Origin: Gemmatimonadota bacterium
GTDB taxonomy: Bacteria > Gemmatimonadota > Gemmatimonadetes > Longimicrobiales > Gaopeijiaceae
DNA length: 9,180 nt
Assembly: GCA_002731735.1 (NCBI GenBank)
Contig: PCCM01000133.1
Span: forward strand, 1 to 9,180
Reading direction: 5' to 3'
The notes under the pieces were generated by a model. That model saw only the letters and a program-made list of their open reading frames with translations, ran no database searches and had not been told where the DNA came from. Below, one piece after another: positions 1-7,485 of this stretch. Numbering within the stretch: the first letter of the stretch is position 1; every line of letters begins with the position of its first letter. Made by a program: the position numbers and the translations under genes.

Positions 1-251
1 AGTTTTCGTCCGTGCCACGTGGACCCCCAAGGTAAGTGAGTAATCACTAACTAACTTTCCTTGAGATTCTTGTCAAGAGTGTTCGGTCGACGACGAGATC
101 CCTCGGCGGATTCGATTCGAGTAGCGAAGGCTGGGTGCCACACACGATCGAAGCCATCAACTCCACTGTCCTTCTCATGACGCTCCGACCACCTTTGAAC
201 AGCCGGGGGGGGCCGCTTTCTGCTACAGTCCTCCCGCCTTTTCTGATACAG
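1..251. other. Intergenic stretch without a supported gene
   Basis: I see no supported gene here. An open minus-strand frame runs through 51-368, but it would cross both the terminator and the tRNA remnant, and its predicted peptide matches no protein pattern I know. The stretch holds a short inverted repeat AGTGA-N4-TCACT at 35-48 and a run of eight G at 205-212. Neither has an assigned function. Confidence 0.5.
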
Positions 252-284
252 CAAAACCCCGCTCAGCCAAAAGGCCAAGCGGGG
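252..284 (-). terminator. Rho-independent terminator downstream of the tRNA-Ile remnant
   Basis: Read on the minus strand, a seven-base-pair stem CCCCGCT/AGCGGGG (257-263 with 278-284) is extended inward by a GCC/GGC stem around an A/T loop. The hairpin is followed immediately by TTTT (256-253). It begins 17 nt beyond the 3' end of the partial tRNA at 302, a usual place for a tRNA terminator. On the plus strand no T-run directly follows the hairpin, so minus is the likely working direction. It may also stop read-through from the operon that ends at 503. Confidence 0.75.
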
Positions 285-300
285 CGAGGGGTTTCCATCA

Positions 301-343
301 GTGGGCCTGGGTAGACTCGAACTGCCGACCTCACGCTTATCAG
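301..343 (-). repeat. 3' half of a tRNA-Ile gene; candidate distal attachment site (att)
   Basis: On the minus strand this is the last part of tRNA-Ile: anticodon loop CTGATAA, 3' anticodon stem GCGTG, variable loop, T-arm, 3' acceptor strand CAGGCCC and discriminator A. It matches 9081-9123 at 42 of 43 positions in the same orientation. The difference at 324 puts a C-A mismatch in the T-stem. Identity stops at the end of the anticodon loop: the next 32 bases match the intact tRNA's 5' half at only about 9 positions, which is chance level. No 5' acceptor strand GGGCCTG lies upstream, so it cannot form a tRNA. Known tRNA-targeting tyrosine recombinases often use this segment as the att core; calling this one an att site is inference. 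Confidence 0.7.
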
Positions 344-502
344 ATATGAGACTAGCGCTCGTGGGCACTCGTGGAAGCTGGAATCAAGGGGTTTTCATCG
401 ATTCTGCGCTGGTGGGCGCCAGCCAGCGCTGGCCAGCTATGATACGGCATGTGCTACAGCTTTCGTTTGGCTCGCTCGCCAGAATCGCATGGGGAACAAC
501 CC
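344..502. other. Noncoding strip between operon end and tRNA remnant
   Basis: No gene is supported here. The strip holds the hairpin at 406-429 and a GGGG-N5-CCCC inverted repeat at 491-503 that touches the operon's last stop codon. Neither is followed by a T-run in the minus direction, so no clear intrinsic terminator closes the operon before the one at 252-284. If the repeat at 301-343 is an att site, this strip is the inner edge of the integrated segment. Confidence 0.45.
406..429. repeat. Strong inverted repeat (hairpin) downstream of the operon
   Basis: GCGCTGG (406-412) pairs with CCAGCGC (423-429). Inside, TGG/CCA can pair around a GCG loop, leaving one bulged G. That makes about ten GC-rich pairs, 74 nt past the stop codon of the last operon gene. 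No T-run follows on either strand, so I do not call it an intrinsic terminator. It could protect the transcript's 3' end or be part of a recombination site; both are guesses. Confidence 0.4.
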
Positions 503-1990
503 CTACTCCAGGATTGACCTCACCACCTCGATCACACCGTTGATCATCTCGTCTTCGACCTCCGGAGACCATCCGACGGGCGAGGCGTACTGAATCTGAA
601 TGACCTGCGACTGGTAGGCGTCCCGACGCACGAGCTCTCGCGTCGGAATGTAGAGATTGTGCTCGCCCATATAGCCGAACACCATGATCGGCATGTCGCG
701 GCGAAACGTATCCTTGATACGCGCCCCGATCGGCGCGGTCACTTCCCCCTGCATCGCCACAAGAGGCATCGGTCCGATCCTGGCGACGATGACCTCGTTG
801 TAGACGGAGGGGAACTCGTCGTGGATGCTGTAGTCGTACCGGTCGAGGAGCTCCGTATCGTTCCTATGAATCAGATACGTATCGTCGGTGGAGATCATCT
901 CCGTCGTCGTCTGCGGAAACGGGAGGCCTAGCTCGTAATACCGCAGCAGCATGCGCACCCAGTTCGTGCTCCGGTAACGATGCGGATACGCCACGAAGCC
1001 CACGTCAGGCGGAAAATCCTCGGCGAGCTGGAGCGCAGCCTCTCTGGAAATCGGTGGAGCTAACGGCAGCGAGAGTACTTCCATCGTGCTGGTGATCGGG
1101 CCCGTGACGTCCTGAAGCTCGGCGTCCGCGATCTCCAGGACGGCCGTCGCGAGCTCGTGCCCCAGGCTTCTCGCGACCTCCTCCATGACCGCATCGAGCG
1201 CCTCCGGTCCGGCGGCGCGGGCCTCGGTCGCCCGCTGGTCGTAGTCGGCGGGCCGCACCGCGTACTGGTTGCCGCCTGACGCGTCGGCGTACATGGCCTG
1301 CACGCCGGGAATGGCTGCCTCGATCTCATCCATGGCAAAACCGGGGTGCCCGGCGTCGATCTTCGAACGCGATGCCTGCGCCGGATGTGTACCGTGGTTA
1401 AAAAGCAGCGCCACGGGCTGGTCGCCCTGCATCACTTTCAGCAATTGGATCTCGTAGTCGGCCGGCGCGTCGCCTCGTGTGGTGATGAAATACCCGTGGC
1501 CCCCTCCGAAGAGTACGTTGACCGGCCCACGTTCGTTGGCGATCGCTTCCTCGATGAGCTCCAACATCCGCTCGGCCAACCACTCCCCGTAGTCGAAGTT
1601 GTCCGGGTTGATCTGGATGGGCGCGTTGTGGTTGTGCGTCGCCAACAGAATGAGTCGTGACGGATCGATGCCGAGCTCATCCCTCACCCGCTGGCGCAGG
1701 ATGGGTGTCGCGACGTCGAGGCAGTTGAGGTCGTACGTGACGATGATCAGACGGTTGGTTCCGTCGTTCAGCACCAGAGCGCGAGCGTAGATATCTTCGG
1801 CCGTCCCCTCCGACACCCGGCCATTCACCATCACCCGTGGCTCACTGTTCGTAATGACACCCTTGGCCACGCCAGCGCTCATCTGCGCGAAAGTCGTCTG
1901 CGGCTCCTGCGCGAACGCCGTCCGAGGAAGGACGACGATCAAGGCCGCCATGAGGGTCAGCGCGAAGTCCCGTTGGATACGTCTGTTCAT
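503..1990 (-). CDS. Secreted ceramidase-fold hydrolase-like protein B (PF04734-like, divergent)
   Basis: This is a 495-residue exported protein. A signal peptide (residues 1 to about 27, ending AFA before Q) is followed by a domain resembling the N-terminal domain of neutral/alkaline non-lysosomal ceramidases, zinc amidases that cleave N-acyl-sphingosine. Family landmarks are ARALVLNDG (about 69-77), THNHNAP (118-124; His119 and His121), FNHGTHP (197-203), QGE (Glu416) and the tyrosines of GYMGEHNLYIPT (440 and 447). These would supply zinc ligands, judged by eye. The motif that carries the catalytic serine in true ceramidases (GDVSPN) reads ASGGNQ at 237-242. The start at 1990 has AAGGAG at 2005-2000, nine nt away and overlapping the upstream gene's stop; the longer frame to 2077 would run into that gene. 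It is the last operon gene, 13 nt after the heme lipoprotein. The fold is likely; the substrate is unknown. Confidence 0.85.
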   Translation of the reverse strand: MNRRIQRDFALTLMAALIVVLPRTAFAQEPQTTFAQMSAGVAKGVITNSEPRVMVNGRVSEGTAEDIYARALVLNDGTNRLIIVTYDLNCLDVATPILRQRVRDELGIDPSRLILLATHNHNAPIQINPDNFDYGEWLAERMLELIEEAIANERGPVNVLFGGGHGYFITTRGDAPADYEIQLLKVMQGDQPVALLFNHGTHPAQASRSKIDAGHPGFAMDEIEAAIPGVQAMYADASGGNQYAVRPADYDQRATEARAAGPEALDAVMEEVARSLGHELATAVLEIADAELQDVTGPITSTMEVLSLPLAPPISREAALQLAEDFPPDVGFVAYPHRYRSTNWVRMLLRYYELGLPFPQTTTEMISTDDTYLIHRNDTELLDRYDYSIHDEFPSVYNEVIVARIGPMPLVAMQGEVTAPIGARIKDTFRRDMPIMVFGYMGEHNLYIPTRELVRRDAYQSQVIQIQYASPVGWSPEVEDEMINGVIEVVRSILE

Positions 1991-2003
1991 GACGCTGTTC
2001 TCC

Positions 2004-4991
2004 TTAGTGCTCATGCAGCTGCAGGAAGGCCAGCAGGTCGGCAAGGTCTTGGTACTCGAGCCCCTGCTCCAGCCCATCGGGCATCAATGACAGGCCTTCG
2101 GTGCGAATCTCGCGGATGTCGCTCCGGCGAACGATGTCGGTTTCTCCTTGAGCCCGGACGAGCGTGATACTCGCCGGCGTCTCCGATCTCAGGATGCCGT
2201 TCAGCAACACTCCGTCCGTGGTCTCCACCAAGTAGTTCGCGTATTCCGGGGCGATGGCGCTGTTCGGATCCAAAATCGATGTCAGCAGGTCCTCCGTCCC
2301 CTTGCTGAAGGCCATGCCGAGGTCGGGTCCCACGGGGTTTCCCACACCGCGCAAGAAGTGACACTGGGCGCACAGCGACTCGAAGTGCCGTTGCCCTCGG
2401 GACTCGTTCCCACGCAGGCCGGGTACCTCGGTCAGGTATTGATCCACGATTTCCGTGCGATTGCTGAACTCGTGGTCCCCGAAGAACACGGCGGCGCGGG
2501 TCGCGATGTCATCGGACGAGCGGCGTAGGAGCCTCCGGCGCTGTTCGAGGTCCAGGTTGAGCTCTCCCGAGTTCAGGTCTCCGCTCTCGAGCGCCGAGAT
2601 CAGCAACTCGTGCAACGGCACCCGGCGCAGGAGCATGTCTAGCGCGATCCCTTTCACCTGGGGGCTGTAGCCTCTCCACCGGACGAGGACCTCTCCGCCT
2701 GTCTCATTGTCGGCGAGCCGGGCGAACGCGCGAGCAGCCCCGATCTGAAGCTCGAGCGGATGTCGAGGCTCCATGAGCCCGAGCAAGGACTCACCCACCT
2801 GCGGGTAACTTCCCAAACCGAGGAGCTCCACCTCCTCGATGCGCTCGGGAACGGAAAGCGAGGTGTCCAGGACACGAACACGCGCCTGGGTCATCGCGCG
2901 GTCTTGGGCTCCCGTGTCCTGGATGTCGAAGCTCGAAGCCACACGCAGCGCGCCCCGCACGACCGGAGTGAACCCGGAGTTGATGGCTTCCTCCAACGCC
3001 GCGCGAATCGACGCCTCTACCCCAGCCGCCTCGCGTCCGCTTCCCAGACCGTCGGCGAGGCCATCCAGTAGCGCGGCGCGCCAGCCGGGAGCGAGCTGCG
3101 AACCGCCGGCCATGCTCACCAGCGAGGAGACCGGTTCGAGATCTTCGCGAGAGCCCACCACCGATGCGAGACGCCTCGTCACGTCCCGCTTTCCATCGGT
3201 GACCTCACCGACGAACGGATCACCCGAGGCCAGCAGCGCCTCCAACGCTACGCCGGGCTCGACGGCCAGGCCGGTCAGGACCGCGTCCCGGGACCATGCG
3301 TACTCCACGTCCCGACGCAGAATTGCCAGCAGCACCCCAGGCACTCGGGGATCGTCGATCGCCCCAACGGTGAGCGCGACCTGCATGCGGACGCGCGCAT
3401 CGGGATCCGAGTCCATGCGCAGTACGGCATCCCGGACGTCGGGCGATGCCATGACGTACGGCTCGGCCATTCGAAGAGCGTTCTCGCGGACGGCCGGGCT
3501 CGCGTCCTCCAGTCCAGCCTGAACGATCTCGGGCTCCAGAGCACCGAGCCCTTCCAGTGTCCAGAGTCCGTGCAGTCGCCCCAGCGCAGAGTCGTTCTCG
3601 AGAGACAGCTGCCTCAACAGTGGAACCGCTGATTCATCCCCGCGTTCGACGAGGAGACGCTGAGCGGTGTCGCGCCACCATTTGTTCGGGTGCGCCAAGG
3701 CTTCCACCAAGGTCTGGACATCGGCACCACTGAGCTCGGGGCGCGTAAGCTCGAGCCCCTCCCGAGGAACGACGCGATAGATGCGGCCCTTGTCATCCCC
3801 AGCCCTGACGTCGAGGCCCTGTTCCACCTGATCGGGGATCCACTCCGGATGCTCGATCACCGCCCGATGCATGTCCACCACGTAAAGGCCACCGTCGGGT
3901 CCCACGGCCATCGTGACCGGTCGGAACCAGTTGTCGTCACCGGCGAGAAACTCGGCTTCGTCCTCGCCGCGGCTGGCTCGGAACGATGGGCCCTCCGGCC
4001 GCACGACATCCTGATGGACGACGTTGACGACGACGTCGTTGACGAAGAACGTGCCGTCATACGAGTTGGGAAGAGCACCCCCGCCGTAATAGGCGATGCC
4101 CGAAGATCCGGAGAAGCGACCGGCCTGCTCGGGGTGATTGACCCTCGTCTCCGGTGGTGAGATCTGGTAGAGCGTCGCCGACGACTCGTGGTCGGAGATC
4201 TGTTCTCGCGTGGTGCCGACGGCCAGGTCCGGGCTGCGACTCAGATACTCGGGGCGGAAGACCATATGCTGGATGTGGTCCAGGTTGTGCGTCCCGAACA
4301 TGCGCCCCCACGCGTCGATAGCGATGCCATGGCCGCCCGTCGTCTCGTACGATTGCTGCAACTCGCCGGTGCCGGGACGAAACCGAAAGTCCATCCCTCT
4401 GATGGACACGTCCCGGTCGGGTGTGTCGACCGAATGTGCGGAACCGTTGTTGCCGCCGTTGGCACCGTACACCCAGTTGTCCAATCCCCAGGTCAGCCCG
4501 TTGATGTTGTGCTGGGTATTCCCGACGGGAAATCCGGTGAAAAGAACTTCTTCCACATCCGCGGCACCGTCTCCGTCGGTGTCCTGCAGGAAGACGATGT
4601 CGGGCGGACGGGTGACGAGGATTCCCCCACGCCAAGGCAGCGCCGAAGTCGGAAATTGAAGCCCCTCGGCGAAAACCGTCGCTGTCTCGTAGTAGCCGTC
4701 GCCGTCCAGGTCATCGAGCAGCTTGACGCGACCCAGGGGTGTCGACTCACCCTCGGGCTGGATCGGGTAGTCGCGCATCTCCACGACGTACATCCGACCG
4801 TCGGCGTCGAATGCGACGGCGACCGGATCGACGATCTGGGGCTCGCGAGCCACCAACTCGAGCCTCAGGTCGTCCGGAAGTCCGGCGGTCGCGATGAAAT
4901 CCTCCGGCTCTCGCGACGAGGGCGGGGCCGCATGCCAGCATCCATTGAGGACGCACAGCATCGCGACCGGCAGACGCATTGAAGTCGACAT
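2004..4991 (-). CDS. PVC-type membrane-bound dehydrogenase: propeller, HEAT repeats, heme-binding C-terminus; lipoprotein
   Basis: This 995-residue protein is probably a lipoprotein: the hydrophobic start ends VLNGC, with Cys18 as lipidation site, although Asn at -2 is uncommon. Residues about 40-410 resemble the propeller of the 'putative membrane-bound dehydrogenase' family related to PQQ sugar dehydrogenases, with DLDGDG (about 94-99) and DTDGDG (about 137-142) calcium-type loops and a late GPDGGLYVVDMHR segment. About 425-800 is helical and HEAT-like. The C-terminus (about 860-995) is a PVC-type heme domain: CAQCH at 874-878 binds one heme c, and Met970 in SLMPDGL is the likely distal ligand. 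It probably oxidises a sugar- or alcohol-like substrate and passes electrons to the respiratory chain; this role is inferred. The ATG at 4991 has GGAG nine nt upstream and begins 2 nt after the preceding stop; a GTG at 5006 would overlap the preceding gene and bury the SD. Confidence 0.9.
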   Translation of the reverse strand: MSTSMRLPVAMLCVLNGCWHAAPPSSREPEDFIATAGLPDDLRLELVAREPQIVDPVAVAFDADGRMYVVEMRDYPIQPEGESTPLGRVKLLDDLDGDGYYETATVFAEGLQFPTSALPWRGGILVTRPPDIVFLQDTDGDGAADVEEVLFTGFPVGNTQHNINGLTWGLDNWVYGANGGNNGSAHSVDTPDRDVSIRGMDFRFRPGTGELQQSYETTGGHGIAIDAWGRMFGTHNLDHIQHMVFRPEYLSRSPDLAVGTTREQISDHESSATLYQISPPETRVNHPEQAGRFSGSSGIAYYGGGALPNSYDGTFFVNDVVVNVVHQDVVRPEGPSFRASRGEDEAEFLAGDDNWFRPVTMAVGPDGGLYVVDMHRAVIEHPEWIPDQVEQGLDVRAGDDKGRIYRVVPREGLELTRPELSGADVQTLVEALAHPNKWWRDTAQRLLVERGDESAVPLLRQLSLENDSALGRLHGLWTLEGLGALEPEIVQAGLEDASPAVRENALRMAEPYVMASPDVRDAVLRMDSDPDARVRMQVALTVGAIDDPRVPGVLLAILRRDVEYAWSRDAVLTGLAVEPGVALEALLASGDPFVGEVTDGKRDVTRRLASVVGSREDLEPVSSLVSMAGGSQLAPGWRAALLDGLADGLGSGREAAGVEASIRAALEEAINSGFTPVVRGALRVASSFDIQDTGAQDRAMTQARVRVLDTSLSVPERIEEVELLGLGSYPQVGESLLGLMEPRHPLELQIGAARAFARLADNETGGEVLVRWRGYSPQVKGIALDMLLRRVPLHELLISALESGDLNSGELNLDLEQRRRLLRRSSDDIATRAAVFFGDHEFSNRTEIVDQYLTEVPGLRGNESRGQRHFESLCAQCHFLRGVGNPVGPDLGMAFSKGTEDLLTSILDPNSAIAPEYANYLVETTDGVLLNGILRSETPASITLVRAQGETDIVRRSDIREIRTEGLSLMPDGLEQGLEYQDLADLLAFLQLHEH

Positions 4992-4993
4992 GC

Positions 4994-6235
4994 TCACGGA
5001 CTCCACGTCCCGCTGGCTACCGCCGGGACGAAGGTCTCCAGGCCCTCCGGCGGAAAGTCCAGGCTTCTGCCCACCTCGGCGCTCATGTAAGCCGTCATCA
5101 ACTGCTCGACGACTTCGACGCCGGCGTCGAAGGTCAACGAGGGGGGCTTGTCCTCGAGAAACGCGCGCACGAAGTGACGGTTCTCGGCTTGATATCCGTA
5201 GTCGGCCGCCTCGTCAGCGACCACGGGCATCAGTCCGATCTCCGCGTTCTGTTTCTCGACGAGGTCTTCGCCCGACCGGCCCTGCACCTCTCGACTGAAG
5301 AAGAGCTTGAGGCCGCTGTCCAACGTGTTGATCGACATCGAGTACTCCGGACCGAGCAGCTCCATCGTCAAGCGCAGCCCGGCGCCGACGTAGCTCCAGG
5401 ACGTGCTCGCTTCGCCGAGCACCCCGACGCCATCCTCCGTCTCGTATTCGACCGTCGCGGAGGCGAAGTCCTCGGCTGGACGAGCGCTGTAGTCTACGTC
5501 CTCTCCCATGCGTTGTTGGAGCCGCTCGGGATAGGGCGGCCGCGTCCACTTGAGGGACGCGATGTGCGCGGTCACACGTCGGGGCCGAAGCGAGGCTCGC
5601 GGTGCTCCGGGCTCCGTCAACAGGTGACGCACGACCTCGATGGAATGACACATCATGTCGTTCAGCACACCGCCACCCTGCAGGTCGCCGCGCCAAAACC
5701 ACGGCGTGTGGGGGCCACTGTGCTCTTCGGCCGCACGAGCGAGGTACGGCCGACCGGTCAGCGCAGCTCCTCGCCTCCAGATGATCTCGCGACCGCGAGT
5801 GACGAGCGGAGCAAAGACCTGGTTTTCCAGGTAGCCATGATTCAGTCCCGCCTGCTCGACCAGGTCCCGAACTTGCCTCGCTTCGGCTACGGTTCGGGCG
5901 AGCGGCTTCTCGCACGCGATGCCCCTGAGACTTCCGCGCCCGCTCGTCACCGCCTCGCAGATTGCCTGGACGTTCTCGACGCGTGCGTGATTGGGGCCGC
6001 ACAGCCAGAGCCCCTCGACGGCTGGGTCCGCCACCATGTCGGCGATCGATGTATGGGCCTTCGCGTCACCGACTCCCAGGCTGCGCGCGAGGGATGCGGC
6101 CTCCTCGGCATGTTCACGGTTCGGGCTCCAGACCCCTCGAACGTCGGCGTCGCGCACGCCCACGAGCGACTGAATGTGGAACCGCGTGATGAACCCGCTC
6201 CCGACGAAGCCGATACCGAGTCGTGCCGAGCTCAT
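4994..6235 (-). CDS. Gfo/Idh/MocA family NAD(P)-dependent oxidoreductase
   Basis: This is a 413-residue cytoplasmic dehydrogenase with no signal peptide. The N-terminal Rossmann fold opens with GFVGSGFIT (Gly9-x-x-Gly12-x-Gly14) for NAD(P). CEKPLA follows, with the family's EKP at 109-111 (catalytic Lys110). The C-terminal substrate domain carries GGGVLNDMMCHSIE (187-200), a form of the usual GGGxLxDxGxH signature, with Asp193 and His197 the likely catalytic residues. Members oxidise or reduce sugars, inositols and related polyols, often through 3-keto intermediates. The length is ordinary for the family. The ATG overlaps the TGA of the upstream ceramidase-like gene in ATGA (6232-6235), and I see no strong ribosome binding site, so translational coupling is likely. 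It is the only clearly cytoplasmic enzyme of the operon. The substrate cannot be read from the sequence. Confidence 0.93.
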   Translation of the reverse strand: MSSARLGIGFVGSGFITRFHIQSLVGVRDADVRGVWSPNREHAEEAASLARSLGVGDAKAHTSIADMVADPAVEGLWLCGPNHARVENVQAICEAVTSGRGSLRGIACEKPLARTVAEARQVRDLVEQAGLNHGYLENQVFAPLVTRGREIIWRRGAALTGRPYLARAAEEHSGPHTPWFWRGDLQGGGVLNDMMCHSIEVVRHLLTEPGAPRASLRPRRVTAHIASLKWTRPPYPERLQQRMGEDVDYSARPAEDFASATVEYETEDGVGVLGEASTSWSYVGAGLRLTMELLGPEYSMSINTLDSGLKLFFSREVQGRSGEDLVEKQNAEIGLMPVVADEAADYGYQAENRHFVRAFLEDKPPSLTFDAGVEVVEQLMTAYMSAEVGRSLDFPPEGLETFVPAVASGTWSP

Positions 6236-7485
6236 GGTGAGATCTTGTTGGCCTGGTAAAGGAGGTTGATGAGGGCACGGTCGACCAGTCGCTCGCCGGC
6301 CCCGACCTCGACCCGGGTGGATGAGGCGGCGCCGTACCCGCCCTCGGTCGTCGCCTGAATGGTCGGGAAGTAACCGAGCGCGTCGTTGGTGTAGCCGACG
6401 AAGAACGTGTGCTCGAACTGGCTCCGCGCCTTGAGCGCCAAGCCATGCTCGACGAAGAACTCGCCCGGGAAGGTCGCGAGCGCGATGTCGGGGCCGATCA
6501 GCACCGTATTGATCTCGGCCAACATGTCTCGCTGGGTGCGCTCGACGTCGGTGCGTGAGGCGAGCGGGATCACTTCGGCGTGGACCGAAATCACGGGCGC
6601 GGCGTCGAAGCCCGTGATCGATCCCGACACCCTGATCACCTCCTCCGCCACGGCCCGACCCATTGCCTCTACTTGCTCGAACGCGCCTTCAGCGGGCGGT
6701 GTCTTGTCCCAGAACGGGTTGATGTCTCCCGCAGCCCCTTGGAGAAACATCGCCTGGCCCCCGAGCTCCGCCTCAACGATGCGCATGAAGACGCCCGGAT
6801 AGTCGGCGGAGATGTCGAGGTTTTCGGGTCCCAGCACCACGGGATGACACTGGAAGCTCACGAGTGTCGCTAGCGTCTGGCCATCGAGCTGCTCGACGCG
6901 AATGACGCCGAGTTCGTAGTCGAGAGGGCTGGTCGGGATCCGCTCCCGATTCTCCCAGAACATTACGGCTCGGCCGTCGGCACCGATCATTCGACGGTTG
7001 TGGCCTTCCCGAACCTCACCCCAGCCAACTCCGATACGAACGGGAACCATGCGCCCGTCGGCCTCGATGACCGCTTGGGCGATCTTCTCTTCCGCGTCAC
7101 GAATCCAGGGGCTCGCCGTCGACGGAAAATCGGGCGTCGCCCGGGGCCCCGAGTGCGTATGCGAGGTCACCAGGAGAACGTCTTCGATATCGGTTTGTTG
7201 CCCGACGATCGACTCGATGCGGGCAGCGCTCCCGGCCGAGATGGACCCGAGATCGAGCGTGACAATGGCGAGCTTCTGGCTCTGGTCGCTGAGTACGATC
7301 GCCTTCGCGTACAGAGGGTCGTGCACACCCTCCGACACGTTGGTGCCCCGCGCGCCATATCCGTACATCGGTCCTCCGAGGGGCGGTGTGACATCGGCTC
7401 TCGCCACCCCGGCGCTCAGCTGGGCACCAGCCGGCTGCGGAGCGAAGAGCACCAGCAAGCTCAGAAGACCGACGAATCGGATCAT
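6232..7485 (-). CDS. Secreted neutral/alkaline ceramidase-like protein A (PF04734-like)
   Basis: This is a 417-residue exported protein and the first gene of the operon. Its signal peptide ends AGA before Gln22. The mature start AGVARADVTPPLG (25-37) is a typical PF04734 opening. Further landmarks are HDPLYAKAIVL (55-65), TSHTHSGP (107-114; His109 and His111), FQCHP (His214), FLQGAAGDINP (247-257), PGE (Glu342) and GYTNDALGYFPT (365-375). The histidines, Glu342 and a tyrosine match the expected zinc site. Asn256 occupies the place of the serine in the GDVSPN motif of characterised ceramidases, and the protein is far shorter than those enzymes (roughly 650-750 residues), so true ceramidase activity is doubtful. 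The ATG at 7485 follows GGAGG (7495-7491) by 5 nt; the open frame continues to 7782, but that extension lacks any family or signal pattern and would erase the divergent promoter region. Protein A is much closer to the family consensus than B. Confidence 0.9.
   Translation of the reverse strand: MIRFVGLLSLLVLFAPQPAGAQLSAGVARADVTPPLGGPMYGYGARGTNVSEGVHDPLYAKAIVLSDQSQKLAIVTLDLGSISAGSAARIESIVGQQTDIEDVLLVTSHTHSGPRATPDFPSTASPWIRDAEEKIAQAVIEADGRMVPVRIGVGWGEVREGHNRRMIGADGRAVMFWENRERIPTSPLDYELGVIRVEQLDGQTLATLVSFQCHPVVLGPENLDISADYPGVFMRIVEAELGGQAMFLQGAAGDINPFWDKTPPAEGAFEQVEAMGRAVAEEVIRVSGSITGFDAAPVISVHAEVIPLASRTDVERTQRDMLAEINTVLIGPDIALATFPGEFFVEHGLALKARSQFEHTFFVGYTNDALGYFPTIQATTEGGYGAASSTRVEVGAGERLVDRALINLLYQANKISP

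Noticed and set aside
35..48. AGTGA-N4-TCACT inverted repeat
   Set aside because: Five-base arms, no T-run and no adjacent gene; too short to call a terminator or operator.
51..368. Minus-strand 105-codon open frame
   Set aside because: It crosses the tRNA remnant and the terminator. The GSSSLPRP-like peptide is what translation through a tRNA T-arm typically gives.
301..375. A second functional tRNA
   Set aside because: The 5' half is absent: bases upstream of the anticodon loop match the intact tRNA at chance level and cannot form acceptor or D stems.
344..502. Remnant of an integrase gene next to the tRNA fragment
   Set aside because: Translations on the minus strand gave no recognisable tyrosine recombinase motif, and this is the end opposite to where an integrase is usually found.
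4979..6259. Plus-strand 426-codon open frame antisense to the Gfo/Idh/MocA gene
   Set aside because: It mirrors a gene with clear family motifs. Long antisense frames are common in GC-rich coding DNA, and its product shows no domain pattern.
6259..6271. AAGGAGG followed by ATG on the plus strand
   Set aside because: It lies inside the 3' end of the protein A gene on the opposite strand and no convincing protein follows; a chance match.
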